From Candidatus Staskawiczbacteria bacterium RIFCSPLOWO2_01_FULL_38_12b (GTDB taxonomy: Bacteria; Patescibacteriota; Minisyncoccia; Minisyncoccales; Staskawiczbacteraceae): a stretch of 11,571 nucleotides of DNA. The notes below the pieces were generated by a model that saw only the letters and a list, made by a program, of their open reading frames with translations, was not told the origin of the DNA and made no database searches. Position 1 is the first letter of the stretch. Every line of letters begins with the position of its first letter. Shown one piece after another: positions 6,488 through 11,571 of this stretch. The DNA lies in contig MHPA01000011.1 in NCBI GenBank assembly GCA_001820255.1, forward strand, positions 1 through 11,571, read 5' to 3'. A program made the position numbers and the translations under genes.

Positions 6488-6871
6488 TTATGTACGAGGG
6501 ATTACACTATGAACTTCTGATATTGCTCCCCAAAATTCAACACAATATTTCAATGCATCATCAGTATTAAATGATTTACAAGAGAATATATTAAGATATA
6601 CAGCATTTAACATGGGAAGTGGGTGACAAACAACATTGCTCGTTTCAATAAATTGGAAGCCAGAAATTCCTCTCAAATGCGGAATGTCTGATGTATCTTC
6701 CCAGTAGAAAGGTTCTCCATGTCTTGTCATTTTAATGAGATCACATAATTCAACAAAAAAACGTTGTAATTTTTCCTTACTTAAATCAGAAAGATTACAT
6801 CCTTTCAGATCCACTATCAATTCCAAGCCATAACCACCCTTGTATCCAAATTTTTCTTCTTCTTGACCCAT
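6488..6871 (-). CDS. SpeD-like pyruvoyl-dependent decarboxylase (AdoMet decarboxylase family)
   Basis: 127 aa, the usual length of the prokaryotic SpeD class. Visible matches are GLELIVDLKGCNLSDL (first strand and helix), ISGFQFIETSNVVCHPLP (the region of the self-cleavage site) and NIFSCKSFNTDDALKYC. In Thermotoga AdoMet decarboxylase the catalytic residues are Ser63 (becomes pyruvoyl), His68 and Cys83. Here S78, H83 and C98 keep exactly those spacings, so self-processing is likely. The residues around the Ser differ: Thr-Ser-Asn replaces the canonical Glu-Ser-His, and HPLP replaces HTWP. The family is known to include members that have become ornithine or arginine decarboxylases, so the substrate cannot be assumed to be AdoMet. 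The start ATG at 6871 lies 43 bases from the divergent methyltransferase start, and a good promoter overlaps that gene. No spermidine synthase is nearby. Confidence 0.88.
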   Translation of the reverse strand: MGQEEEKFGYKGGYGLELIVDLKGCNLSDLSKEKLQRFFVELCDLIKMTRHGEPFYWEDTSDIPHLRGISGFQFIETSNVVCHPLPMLNAVYLNIFSCKSFNTDDALKYCVEFWGAISEVHSVIPRT

Positions 6872-6888
6872 TTTATTTGTGGTATAAT
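6863..6888 (+). promoter_or_regulatory. Extended -10 promoter for the methyltransferase
   Basis: TGG-TATAAT (6880-6888) is a perfect extended -10 element; transcription would start near 6895 and leave a leader of about 20 bases before ATG 6915. A -35-like TTGACC lies at 6863-6868 but only 14 bases upstream, so the extended -10 probably carries most of the strength. The same nonamer occurs at 10369-10377. Confidence 0.6.
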
Positions 6889-6905
6889 TTCATTAACTAC
6901 TGTTA

Positions 6906-6935
6906 ATTATATACATGAAAGATAGCTATGGTCAA
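6906..6935 (-). promoter_or_regulatory. Promoter for the SpeD-like gene, inside the methyltransferase start
   Basis: On the minus strand, TTGACC (6935-6930), an 18-base spacer and a perfect TATAAT (6911-6906) form a good sigma70-type promoter with a start near 6899 and a leader of about 28 bases. Its -35 lies within the first codons of the methyltransferase gene. It faces the plus-strand promoter, and the two start points are only a few bases apart, so one polymerase would exclude the other. Confidence 0.6.
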
Positions 6936-7667
6936 TGGCAATCTAAAGCCTACTTAAAACAGTATTATTCTACCGATCACATTGCTGAGGATGAATTACA
7001 TATTTTTCAGTTCATTTTAAAATTTTTAAAAAGGGAAAATCAAAAATTTGATAAAATATTAGATGTTGGATGTGGTCCTACTATTCATCATGTATTGCCA
7101 TTTGTGCCATTGGTTGACGAAGTCTATTTGGCGGATTACTTGAAGGAAAATCTTGATGAAATAGATAAGTGGCTTAAGAATAAAAAAGATGCTCACGATT
7201 GGTCGACATATATCAAAGAAGAATTAGATATTGAGGGCAAGGATGCTATCGAAACCCCTCAACAAAGAACAGATCTGTTAAGAGAAAAAATTGTCTCTTT
7301 ATTACGTTGTGATGTTTTTCAAAAAAAGGTAATTCCTATTGATATAAAATTTTCTTTGGTTACTTCATTTTTTTGTGTTGATTGTGCTACTTCATCAAAA
7401 AAAGAATGGTATAATGGAGTTAGGAATATTTCTGAGCTTATTGAGCCTAGTGGGTGGATTATATTGTCTGCCCTCAGAAATACCGATAAATACTTTGTTA
7501 ATGGTAAGCAGTTTCCTTCTGCTAATGTTAGTGAAGATGATGTAAAAAGTGCTTTGGAAGAAAGCGGCTTTCATATTTCTACTATTGAAGTTGAAGTTCG
7601 CCCTGTCCCCATGTGGGAGGCAGAGGGATTTAATAGTATTGTCATAGCTTGCGCTCAAAGGAAATAA
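6915..7667 (+). CDS. SAM-dependent N-methyltransferase, NNMT/PNMT/TEMT family
   Basis: 250 aa class I methyltransferase. The N-terminus (WQSKAYLKQYYS) and motif I LDVGCGPT (49-56) match the NNMT/PNMT/TEMT family, whose members use SAM to methylate amines, pyridines or thioethers. Other matches are LADYLKENLDEIDKWLK (72-88, Asp74 at the ribose-binding position), HDWSTYI (94-100), the ELDIEG stretch and LLRCDVFQ (129-136). The match to human NNMT runs along the whole length, including the insert between motifs II and III that is particular to this family. In NNMT the nicotinamide is held by Asp197; the aligned residue here is Ser185 (WIILSALR), and Ser201 is replaced by Asn189. The substrate is therefore probably not nicotinamide. 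It is divergent from the decarboxylase gene with only 43 bases between, which suggests the decarboxylation product as a candidate substrate. Soluble, cytoplasmic. Confidence 0.9.
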   Translation: MKDSYGQWQSKAYLKQYYSTDHIAEDELHIFQFILKFLKRENQKFDKILDVGCGPTIHHVLPFVPLVDEVYLADYLKENLDEIDKWLKNKKDAHDWSTYIKEELDIEGKDAIETPQQRTDLLREKIVSLLRCDVFQKKVIPIDIKFSLVTSFFCVDCATSSKKEWYNGVRNISELIEPSGWIILSALRNTDKYFVNGKQFPSANVSEDDVKSALEESGFHISTIEVEVRPVPMWEAEGFNSIVIACAQRK

Positions 7668-7687
7668 AATTAAATGCGAAGCCTATT

Positions 7688-7794
7688 CCCCGCCGGCTCT
7701 GCTGCGGGGTGTCCACTTAGGAAGGTATCGGAAACCTTAGGTTTCTGATTATATAACCTCCTTGCCGGATACCCTGTGAGCTCTGCCCCAGGGT
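7688..7794 (+). other. GC-rich multi-hairpin intergenic segment
   Basis: The 138-base gap before the sensor gene holds three stems in AT-rich surroundings. They are CCCCGC/GCGGGG (7688-7693 with 7704-7709), GAAACC-TTA-GGTTTC (7731-7745) and ACCCTG/CAGGGT (7771-7776 with 7789-7794). A longer stem, GGTATC/GATACC (7724-7729 with 7768-7773), can enclose the second one but competes with the third for ACC. The ends are also similar to each other (GGCTCTGCTGCGGGGTG and AGCTCTGCCCCAGGGTTG). It could be a regulatory leader with alternative folds, a small RNA, or a dispersed genomic repeat. I match it to no known riboswitch, and it has no T-arm of a tRNA. Confidence 0.5.
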
Positions 7795-7805
7795 TGCTTC
7801 ATTTT

Positions 7806-8951
7806 ATGAAAATTAATAAATTATCTAAATTTATTATCGTAATTTATATTATCACTCTTATTTTTTGGGCGGTTTTTAATTTTCTTAGCGGATGGAAGTC
7901 TCTTTTAGAGGGACCGGCATTTAATTATCTTTTAACTCCGTTTCTTGTTTTTATGACGGTATTGCCGTTAATTGGGGGGTTAATAGGTATTTATAATTCG
8001 ATAAGATGGGGTGGTTGGAAAAGTTCTGTGGGTAGAAGTTTGCTATGCATGAGCCTTGGGCTTATAACGTGGTCAGGGGGCATGGTCATTTGGAATTATT
8101 ATCTCTTTTTTACAACTATATCGGTGCCTTATCCTTCATTTGCAGATGTTTCATTTATGCTAAGCTGGCCACTTTGGACTATCGGTGCTATATTTTTATC
8201 AATTGCAGCTGGAGCGAATTTAGGCATAAAGAATTTGAAAGGAAAAGTTTTTCTGCTTATTATTCCAATAATCATTAGTGCTTTTTCTTATTATTTTCTT
8301 GTGGTGCTTGCAAGACAAGGGATGGTAAGTACTTATGATAATATTTTAAAAACATTTTTTGATTTGGCGTATCCAATTGGAGACGTGGTAATTCTTACTA
8401 TCGCAGCGTTGGTTTTTGGTTTGTCGTATAAGTATTTGGGAGGCAAATACAGAATAGCTATATATTTTATCCTTGCAGGTTTTATGATGAATTATTTTGC
8501 TGATTTTACTTTTTCATATACGACGACTCTTGGAACATATTATAACGGCAGTCTATCAGATATATTATTTGTTACCGCAATGGCTCTTTTAAGTGTTGGG
8601 GTTGCAGGATTTGTATTGCCAGATTATAAAAATAAAAAATTTAGTATTATCGATTCAAATACTGTAGATAATAATTCGATCTTTCACCAAATTTTAGTAA
8701 CTATAATTAAGAAGCAGGAATCCGTTATTGGACTTTCTGCTTGGTATGAAGCAAATAATGTCTCTGGTCTTATTATTGATCAAGCTCACAACTTAGCTTC
8801 TTTCTCCGGGAGTGGAAAAGAGGCTATAGATCGCCTTGTATTTCGATATGAGGAACTTTTTGGGAAAGCTTCTCGAGCGGTTTGCAAAGAAGCGGTGCGC
8901 GATCTAACTGTTAGGATGCAACCAGAAGAAATTCCGGATAGCTTAAAATAG
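7806..8951 (+). CDS. Eight-TM membrane sensor-like protein
   Basis: 381 aa from ATG 7806. A GTG at 7776 would add ten residues, but it lies in the hairpin region and would put a polar stretch before MKINKLSKF, so I prefer 7806. Eight hydrophobic spans fall at about residues 9-28, 42-63, 76-100, 115-137, 148-168, 186-208, 214-234 and 250-271. They are followed by about 110 soluble residues with a helical end (EAIDRLVFRYEELF...KEAVRDL). The internal motifs P-Y-P-S-F-A-D (108-114) and A-Y-P-I-G-D (188-193) recur in integral membrane sensor domains that precede GGDEF or kinase domains in other bacteria. Here no catalytic domain is fused. The histidine kinase starts 10 bases downstream, so the two are probably cotranscribed and this protein may be the membrane input for that soluble kinase. 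I do not recognise the C-terminal domain. Confidence 0.8.
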   Translation: MKINKLSKFIIVIYIITLIFWAVFNFLSGWKSLLEGPAFNYLLTPFLVFMTVLPLIGGLIGIYNSIRWGGWKSSVGRSLLCMSLGLITWSGGMVIWNYYLFFTTISVPYPSFADVSFMLSWPLWTIGAIFLSIAAGANLGIKNLKGKVFLLIIPIIISAFSYYFLVVLARQGMVSTYDNILKTFFDLAYPIGDVVILTIAALVFGLSYKYLGGKYRIAIYFILAGFMMNYFADFTFSYTTTLGTYYNGSLSDILFVTAMALLSVGVAGFVLPDYKNKKFSIIDSNTVDNNSIFHQILVTIIKKQESVIGLSAWYEANNVSGLIIDQAHNLASFSGSGKEAIDRLVFRYEELFGKASRAVCKEAVRDLTVRMQPEEIPDSLK

Positions 8952-8961
8952 AATCCTTTAT

Positions 8962-10368
8962 ATGTTTGATTTTCCCAACATCAATAAAAAATTAACCGAA
9001 AGGTTATACGAGCAAAACCTTGACTTTGCGGCAAAAAACAAGATATTCATCCTTATTCAAAGTCTATATAGAACGAGTGTTTTAGCTTTAAGCCCAGAAG
9101 GAATCGCAAAAGAAGTTACTAATATTGTTTGCAAAGGTTTGAACCTTGAATTTTCAGGGTTATTTTTATTTAAGAAAGATATTGATTCTCTTGTGCCCCT
9201 TTCTTTCTCTGAGTCTGTGACCTTGTCCAAAACTCTGCAAATAATTAATTTTAATTTTAAGGGGGTAAAACTATCGGAAATTTCAAAGAACGATTTTTTA
9301 AAAAAGGTAGTGTATGATTGGGTCGAAAACGTTACCGCTAATCCTTTGGATATTTGGAAAAATTCCGTATCAGTGGAAACCGTGGAAAAAATGAAAACAC
9401 AGTCTCGTATAAGAGACATAGTTCTTTATCCGCTCATTACTGGCAATAAAATTCTTGGTGCGATGGTTTTCGGATTGAATATTGATAACGTAACTCTAAA
9501 CGACTTTGAAAAATCTTCCATGAAAAATATTGTTGAAGTAGTGACTCTTTTACTTGATAAAGCCTATGCGGATAAAAATCTGCAAGTTTCTTACGAGATA
9601 GAAAAGAAGGGTAAGGAACAGATGGAACAAGCCTACAAGATAGAAAAGAAAGCCAAGGAAGATGTCCAAGAGTTGGACAAAAACAAAACCGAATTTATGC
9701 TCATAACTCAGCATCACCTCCGGACTCCGCTTTCAGTAAATGCCGGATTTTTAGACTTATTGACGCAGGGCGAATTCGGCAAAATACCTAAAAAGATAAA
9801 CAATATTATTTTGGAATTACAAGAATCAACAATCAAAGAAATAAAAGTGGTAAATGAGCTATTGGATGTTTCAAGTTATCAATTAGGCAAAGAGGTGACA
9901 GAATTGGTTCCAGGAATTGATATAGCAGATCTTTTGAATGAAACACTTAAAGATTTAAAGGTCCAGGCAAAAAATAAAGGCATATACTTGAAATTTGAAA
10001 AAGAAGGCAGTATTCCTAAAATTCCTGCTGACCGAACAAAATTAAAATTAGCACTGACAAATATTATTGACGACTGTGTAAAATACACCAAACAAGGAGG
10101 TGTAACCGTAACTCTGAAATCTGAAAATAATAAAATGATAATTTTAGTAAAAGACACTGGCATGGGAATAGCGAAAGAGGCGCTTCCTCATTTATTTAAT
10201 CAAACTTTTCACCGAAGCGCAGAAGCTCAAAAAATATTCGCTGTTGGAAAAGGCATTGGCCTATTTCTTTCTGGCAAGATTATTGAGGGGCATCACGGTA
10301 AAGTATGGGCAGAATCTGAAGGTCAAGGCAGGGGTGCTGTTTTCCATATCGAATTACCGGTGGTATAG
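8962..10368 (+). CDS. Soluble GAF-domain sensor histidine kinase
   Basis: 468 aa with no membrane segment. Order of domains: a GAF-like input domain (about 35-200; RDIVLYPLITGNKILGAMVFG is typical), a charged coiled coil (about 203-245), HisKA with QHHLRTPLS and phospho-acceptor His251, then HATPase_c. The coiled coil contains a tandem 14-residue repeat, Y211-x-I-E-K-K-x-K-E and again from Y225, that is two heptads. The ATPase boxes are D398-T-G-M-G (G1), LPHLFNQTF (F box) and G429-K-G-I-G (G2). The N box reads N367-I-I-D-D-C-V-K-Y-T, where the usual N-A is D371-C. The Asn that normally helps hold Mg-ATP is thus replaced by Asp, which could lower or retune activity. The kinase is in line with the membrane protein before it and the receiver after it. 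The cognate receiver is probably the next gene. Confidence 0.93.
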   Translation: MFDFPNINKKLTERLYEQNLDFAAKNKIFILIQSLYRTSVLALSPEGIAKEVTNIVCKGLNLEFSGLFLFKKDIDSLVPLSFSESVTLSKTLQIINFNFKGVKLSEISKNDFLKKVVYDWVENVTANPLDIWKNSVSVETVEKMKTQSRIRDIVLYPLITGNKILGAMVFGLNIDNVTLNDFEKSSMKNIVEVVTLLLDKAYADKNLQVSYEIEKKGKEQMEQAYKIEKKAKEDVQELDKNKTEFMLITQHHLRTPLSVNAGFLDLLTQGEFGKIPKKINNIILELQESTIKEIKVVNELLDVSSYQLGKEVTELVPGIDIADLLNETLKDLKVQAKNKGIYLKFEKEGSIPKIPADRTKLKLALTNIIDDCVKYTKQGGVTVTLKSENNKMIILVKDTGMGIAKEALPHLFNQTFHRSAEAQKIFAVGKGIGLFLSGKIIEGHHGKVWAESEGQGRGAVFHIELPVV

Positions 10369-10377
10369 TGGTATAAT
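10369..10377 (+). promoter_or_regulatory. Extended -10 promoter for the response regulator
   Basis: TGGTATAAT begins immediately after the kinase stop codon (TAG 10366-10368) and 38 bases before the regulator ATG, giving a leader of about 30 bases. It is identical to the extended -10 at 6880-6888. A -35 would fall inside the kinase end and is not obvious. The regulator could thus be made in excess of the kinase. Confidence 0.55.
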
Positions 10378-10414
10378 TAAACAATATTAATGCGTTCAAC
10401 TTAAAATTAAAATT

Positions 10415-10819
10415 ATGAAAAAAACAAAACAAAAAAATATTTTATGGGTTGAAGACGACCAGCAATTAGTTGACCTTTATACGGTAATGTTTACAAAAAT
10501 AAAAGATATTAAGGTTGAATTCTTGATGTTGGGTCAGCTTGCTTTGGACAGAGTAAAAGAAATCGAAGAAGGCAAGGCAGAAAAACCGGATCTTATGATG
10601 CTTGATCTTCTTTTGCCGGATGTAAACGGCGACAGAATATTGGAGCAATTACGCAAAACACCATCAACCAAAGATGTCCCTGTATTTATCCTAACGAACT
10701 ATGGCGGTGAAATAATGGAGGTAAAAATGACAAAAGAATTAAATGCCGAGAAATATCTTGTCAAAACCGAATGGGTGCCTACAAAATTGGTACCTTTGAT
10801 CTTGGAGAGGATGAAGTAA
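10415..10819 (+). CDS. Single-domain response regulator (CheY-like receiver)
   Basis: 134 aa, just one receiver domain with no DNA-binding or enzymatic output. The acidic pocket is E13-D14-D15 (ILWVEDD), the phospho-acceptor is D64 in LMMLDLLLPDVNG, the switch Thr is T94 (VFILTN) and the conserved Lys is K117 (YLVKTEW). All key residues are present, so it should be phosphorylated, most likely by the histidine kinase 46 bases upstream. Output must be by protein contact, for example with a phosphotransfer protein, a motility or pilus component, or the kinase itself. There is no clear Shine-Dalgarno sequence before ATG 10415. The region after the stop shows no terminator with a U-tract. Confidence 0.93.
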   Translation: MKKTKQKNILWVEDDQQLVDLYTVMFTKIKDIKVEFLMLGQLALDRVKEIEEGKAEKPDLMMLDLLLPDVNGDRILEQLRKTPSTKDVPVFILTNYGGEIMEVKMTKELNAEKYLVKTEWVPTKLVPLILERMK

Positions 10820-10886
10820 GGGAATTTAAAAAATCATGGGTTTAGATTTTGATGTACGATACAATCAAATTATAAATTTACTTAAA

Positions 10887-11088
10887 TACTTTGAATTACG
10901 AAACTCCCGTTTTAGAAGACTTTTCGCGTCTTTTTCCTCAATTTTTGCCACAAATTCGCTATAATGTTGATGCGTATGCGTAGCTACGCCTCAACATTCT
11001 ACCTGTCTGCGTTTCGCGCACAGGCAGATCACATTTCTGGCTAAAAATTGAGAAAAAATACTGCGAAAGAGTTTCGTAATTCAAAGTA
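10887..11088 (+). repeat. ~200-base imperfect inverted repeat with nested palindromes (MITE-like)
   Basis: TACTTTGAATTACGAAACTC at 10887-10906 is repeated exactly, inverted, at 11069-11088. A second inverted block follows inward: TTTTTCCTCAATTTTTGCCA (10931-10950) against the complement of 11038-11060, with small gaps. In the centre are AATGTTGA/TCAACATT (10963-10970 with 10991-10998), a 12-base palindrome GCGTAGCTACGC (10978-10989), and a hairpin built on CCTGT/ACAGG around 11002-11024. No reading frame of note fits it. This accounts for most of the 375-base gene-free stretch 10820-11194. It looks like a non-autonomous mobile element or a dispersed genomic repeat. Confidence 0.7.
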
Positions 11089-11108
11089 AATCTCAAAATA
11101 ATGGATTC

Positions 11109-11125
11109 CAGACGTCCAACGTCTG
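11109..11125 (+). repeat. Short perfect dyad upstream of the surface-protein gene
   Basis: CAGACGT-CCA-ACGTCTG is a 7-bp perfect stem with a 3-base loop, 70 bases before ATG 11195 and directly before an in-frame ATG at 11126. It could be an operator-like dyad or another small dispersed palindrome. There is no U-tract, so it is not a terminator. Confidence 0.5.
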
Positions 11126-11194
11126 ATGGCCAATGCAAATAATAACAAAATTGCGGTTGCTAACACCGCCGTTGCGCAAGAGTTCTCAACAACG

Positions 11195-11571
11195 ATGAAA
11201 AAAGTAAAAACCACCATAGTAGCCATAGCCTTGGCCATCGGATCATTTTTCACGATTCCTACGGCGTACGCTCTCGGTCCGCTTCCACCGGTTATTAAAA
11301 CATTTACCGCCGCCCCCGCTACTATTATTGTCGGGCAGTCTACTAAATTATCATGGACGCTTGCAGGCGGATCTCCCGCCACATTATCAATTAATAATGG
11401 CGTGGGATCGGTACGGGGCACTTTTTCAAAAATAGTTGCTCCCAAAGTAACCACTACCTATGTTCTCAGGGCCGGCAATACTTATGGAATCGTTGCCAAA
11501 TCGGTTAAGGTCATTGTTAAACCCAAAGCTCCCGTTATTTCAACATTTATTGCAACCCCCGCAACCATCAC
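11195..11571 (+). CDS. Exported Ig-like repeat surface protein (3' partial)
   Basis: ATG 11195 opens a frame that stays open to the window end (at least 125 aa). The N-terminus is a classical signal peptide: MKKVKTT, a hydrophobic core IVAIALAIGSFF, and a likely signal peptidase site after PTAYA. The mature part begins with a beta-rich Ig-like module, PVIKTFTAAPATIIVGQSTKLSW...TTTYVLRAGNTYG..AKSVKVIV. A second module starts in the same way (PVISTFIATPATI), so tandem Ig-like domains are expected downstream. Such proteins form surface fibres or adhesins. An in-frame ATG at 11126 would add 23 polar residues before MKK. That is less likely because it would bury the signal peptide, though the frame is open back to 11102. 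AAGAG at 11178-11182 may serve as a weak ribosome binding site for 11195. The protein is absent from simple complete-ORF lists because it has no stop in the window. Confidence 0.82.
   Translation, partial: MKKVKTTIVAIALAIGSFFTIPTAYALGPLPPVIKTFTAAPATIIVGQSTKLSWTLAGGSPATLSINNGVGSVRGTFSKIVAPKVTTTYVLRAGNTYGIVAKSVKVIVKPKAPVISTFIATPATI

Noticed and set aside
6488..6871. Naming the gene speD
   Set aside because: The active-site context differs from true AdoMet decarboxylases and related enzymes use other substrates, so only family membership is stated.
7700..7775. Possible tRNA in the structured gap before the sensor gene
   Set aside because: There are stems but no T-arm GGTTC sequence, no anticodon arm of the right size and no acceptor pairing.
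7776..7805. GTG 7776 as the start of the membrane sensor
   Set aside because: It lies inside a hairpin stem and adds ten residues with no ribosome site; ATG 7806 gives a normal membrane-protein N-terminus.
10836..10964. 42-codon plus-strand frame starting at ATG 10836
   Set aside because: It runs through the left arm of the inverted repeat and its last half is encoded by repeat sequence; no motif, no ribosome site, no family recognised.
11041..11454. 137-codon minus-strand frame
   Set aside because: It lies antisense to the convincing signal-peptide protein and the right arm of the inverted repeat; composition is that of a shadow frame.

Overview
ORGANISM. The window looks like an AT-rich bacterial genome, most consistent with the Candidate Phyla Radiation (Patescibacteria, Parcubacteria-like). 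This is an inference from style, not from a marker gene: genes are short and tightly packed, most starts lack an obvious Shine-Dalgarno sequence, GC-rich hairpins sit between AT-rich genes, and the accessory content (RHS proteins, a SpeD-like decarboxylase, a small sensor kinase with a lone receiver) suits that group. All coding regions use the standard stop codons. LAYOUT 1-6013: an RHS (YD-repeat) polymorphic-toxin cassette array. Three copies of the 3' part of one RHS core (about 63-905, 2541-3133 and 4196-5038) each end at the conserved GRFIS/GKFIS-x-DP boundary. Each is followed by an unrelated C-terminal tip and, within 0-6 bases, by a small gene in the position of an immunity gene. Cassette A is the end of a protein that enters from the left edge of the window; its tip carries an alpha/beta-hydrolase-like Ser-His-Gly elbow and is followed by a membrane-anchored protein with an Asp-box. 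Cassette B is 5'-truncated and also broken by an apparent 11-base deletion at the core/tip junction. Cassette C is 5'-truncated with no start codon for its full homologous region; its tip is hydrophobic and low-complexity and is followed by a 3-TM protein. The three cores are mosaics of one another, as expected from gene conversion, and two contain in-frame 20-base perfect palindromes. Short transposon-end-like motifs lie at the left borders of B and C and at the right end of the array. LAYOUT 6014-7667: a small SMR/DMT-like membrane protein converges, across a terminator hairpin, with a SpeD-like pyruvoyl decarboxylase on the minus strand. Divergent from that is an NNMT/PNMT/TEMT-family amine methyltransferase. 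Decarboxylase, methyltransferase and small transporter could together make, methylate and export an amine. LAYOUT 7668-10819: a GC-rich structured intergenic segment, then a two-component signalling cluster: an 8-TM membrane sensor-like protein, a soluble GAF histidine kinase, and a single-domain response regulator with its own extended -10 promoter. LAYOUT 10820-11571: about 375 bases without a convincing gene, filled by a ~200-base imperfect inverted repeat with nested palindromes, then the start of an exported Ig-like repeat protein that runs off the right edge. HOW IT WORKS TOGETHER: the left half is antagonism or contact machinery that can exchange toxin tips by recombination. The middle may be amine metabolism. 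The right half is environmental sensing and surface structure. The functional links between these blocks are inference.
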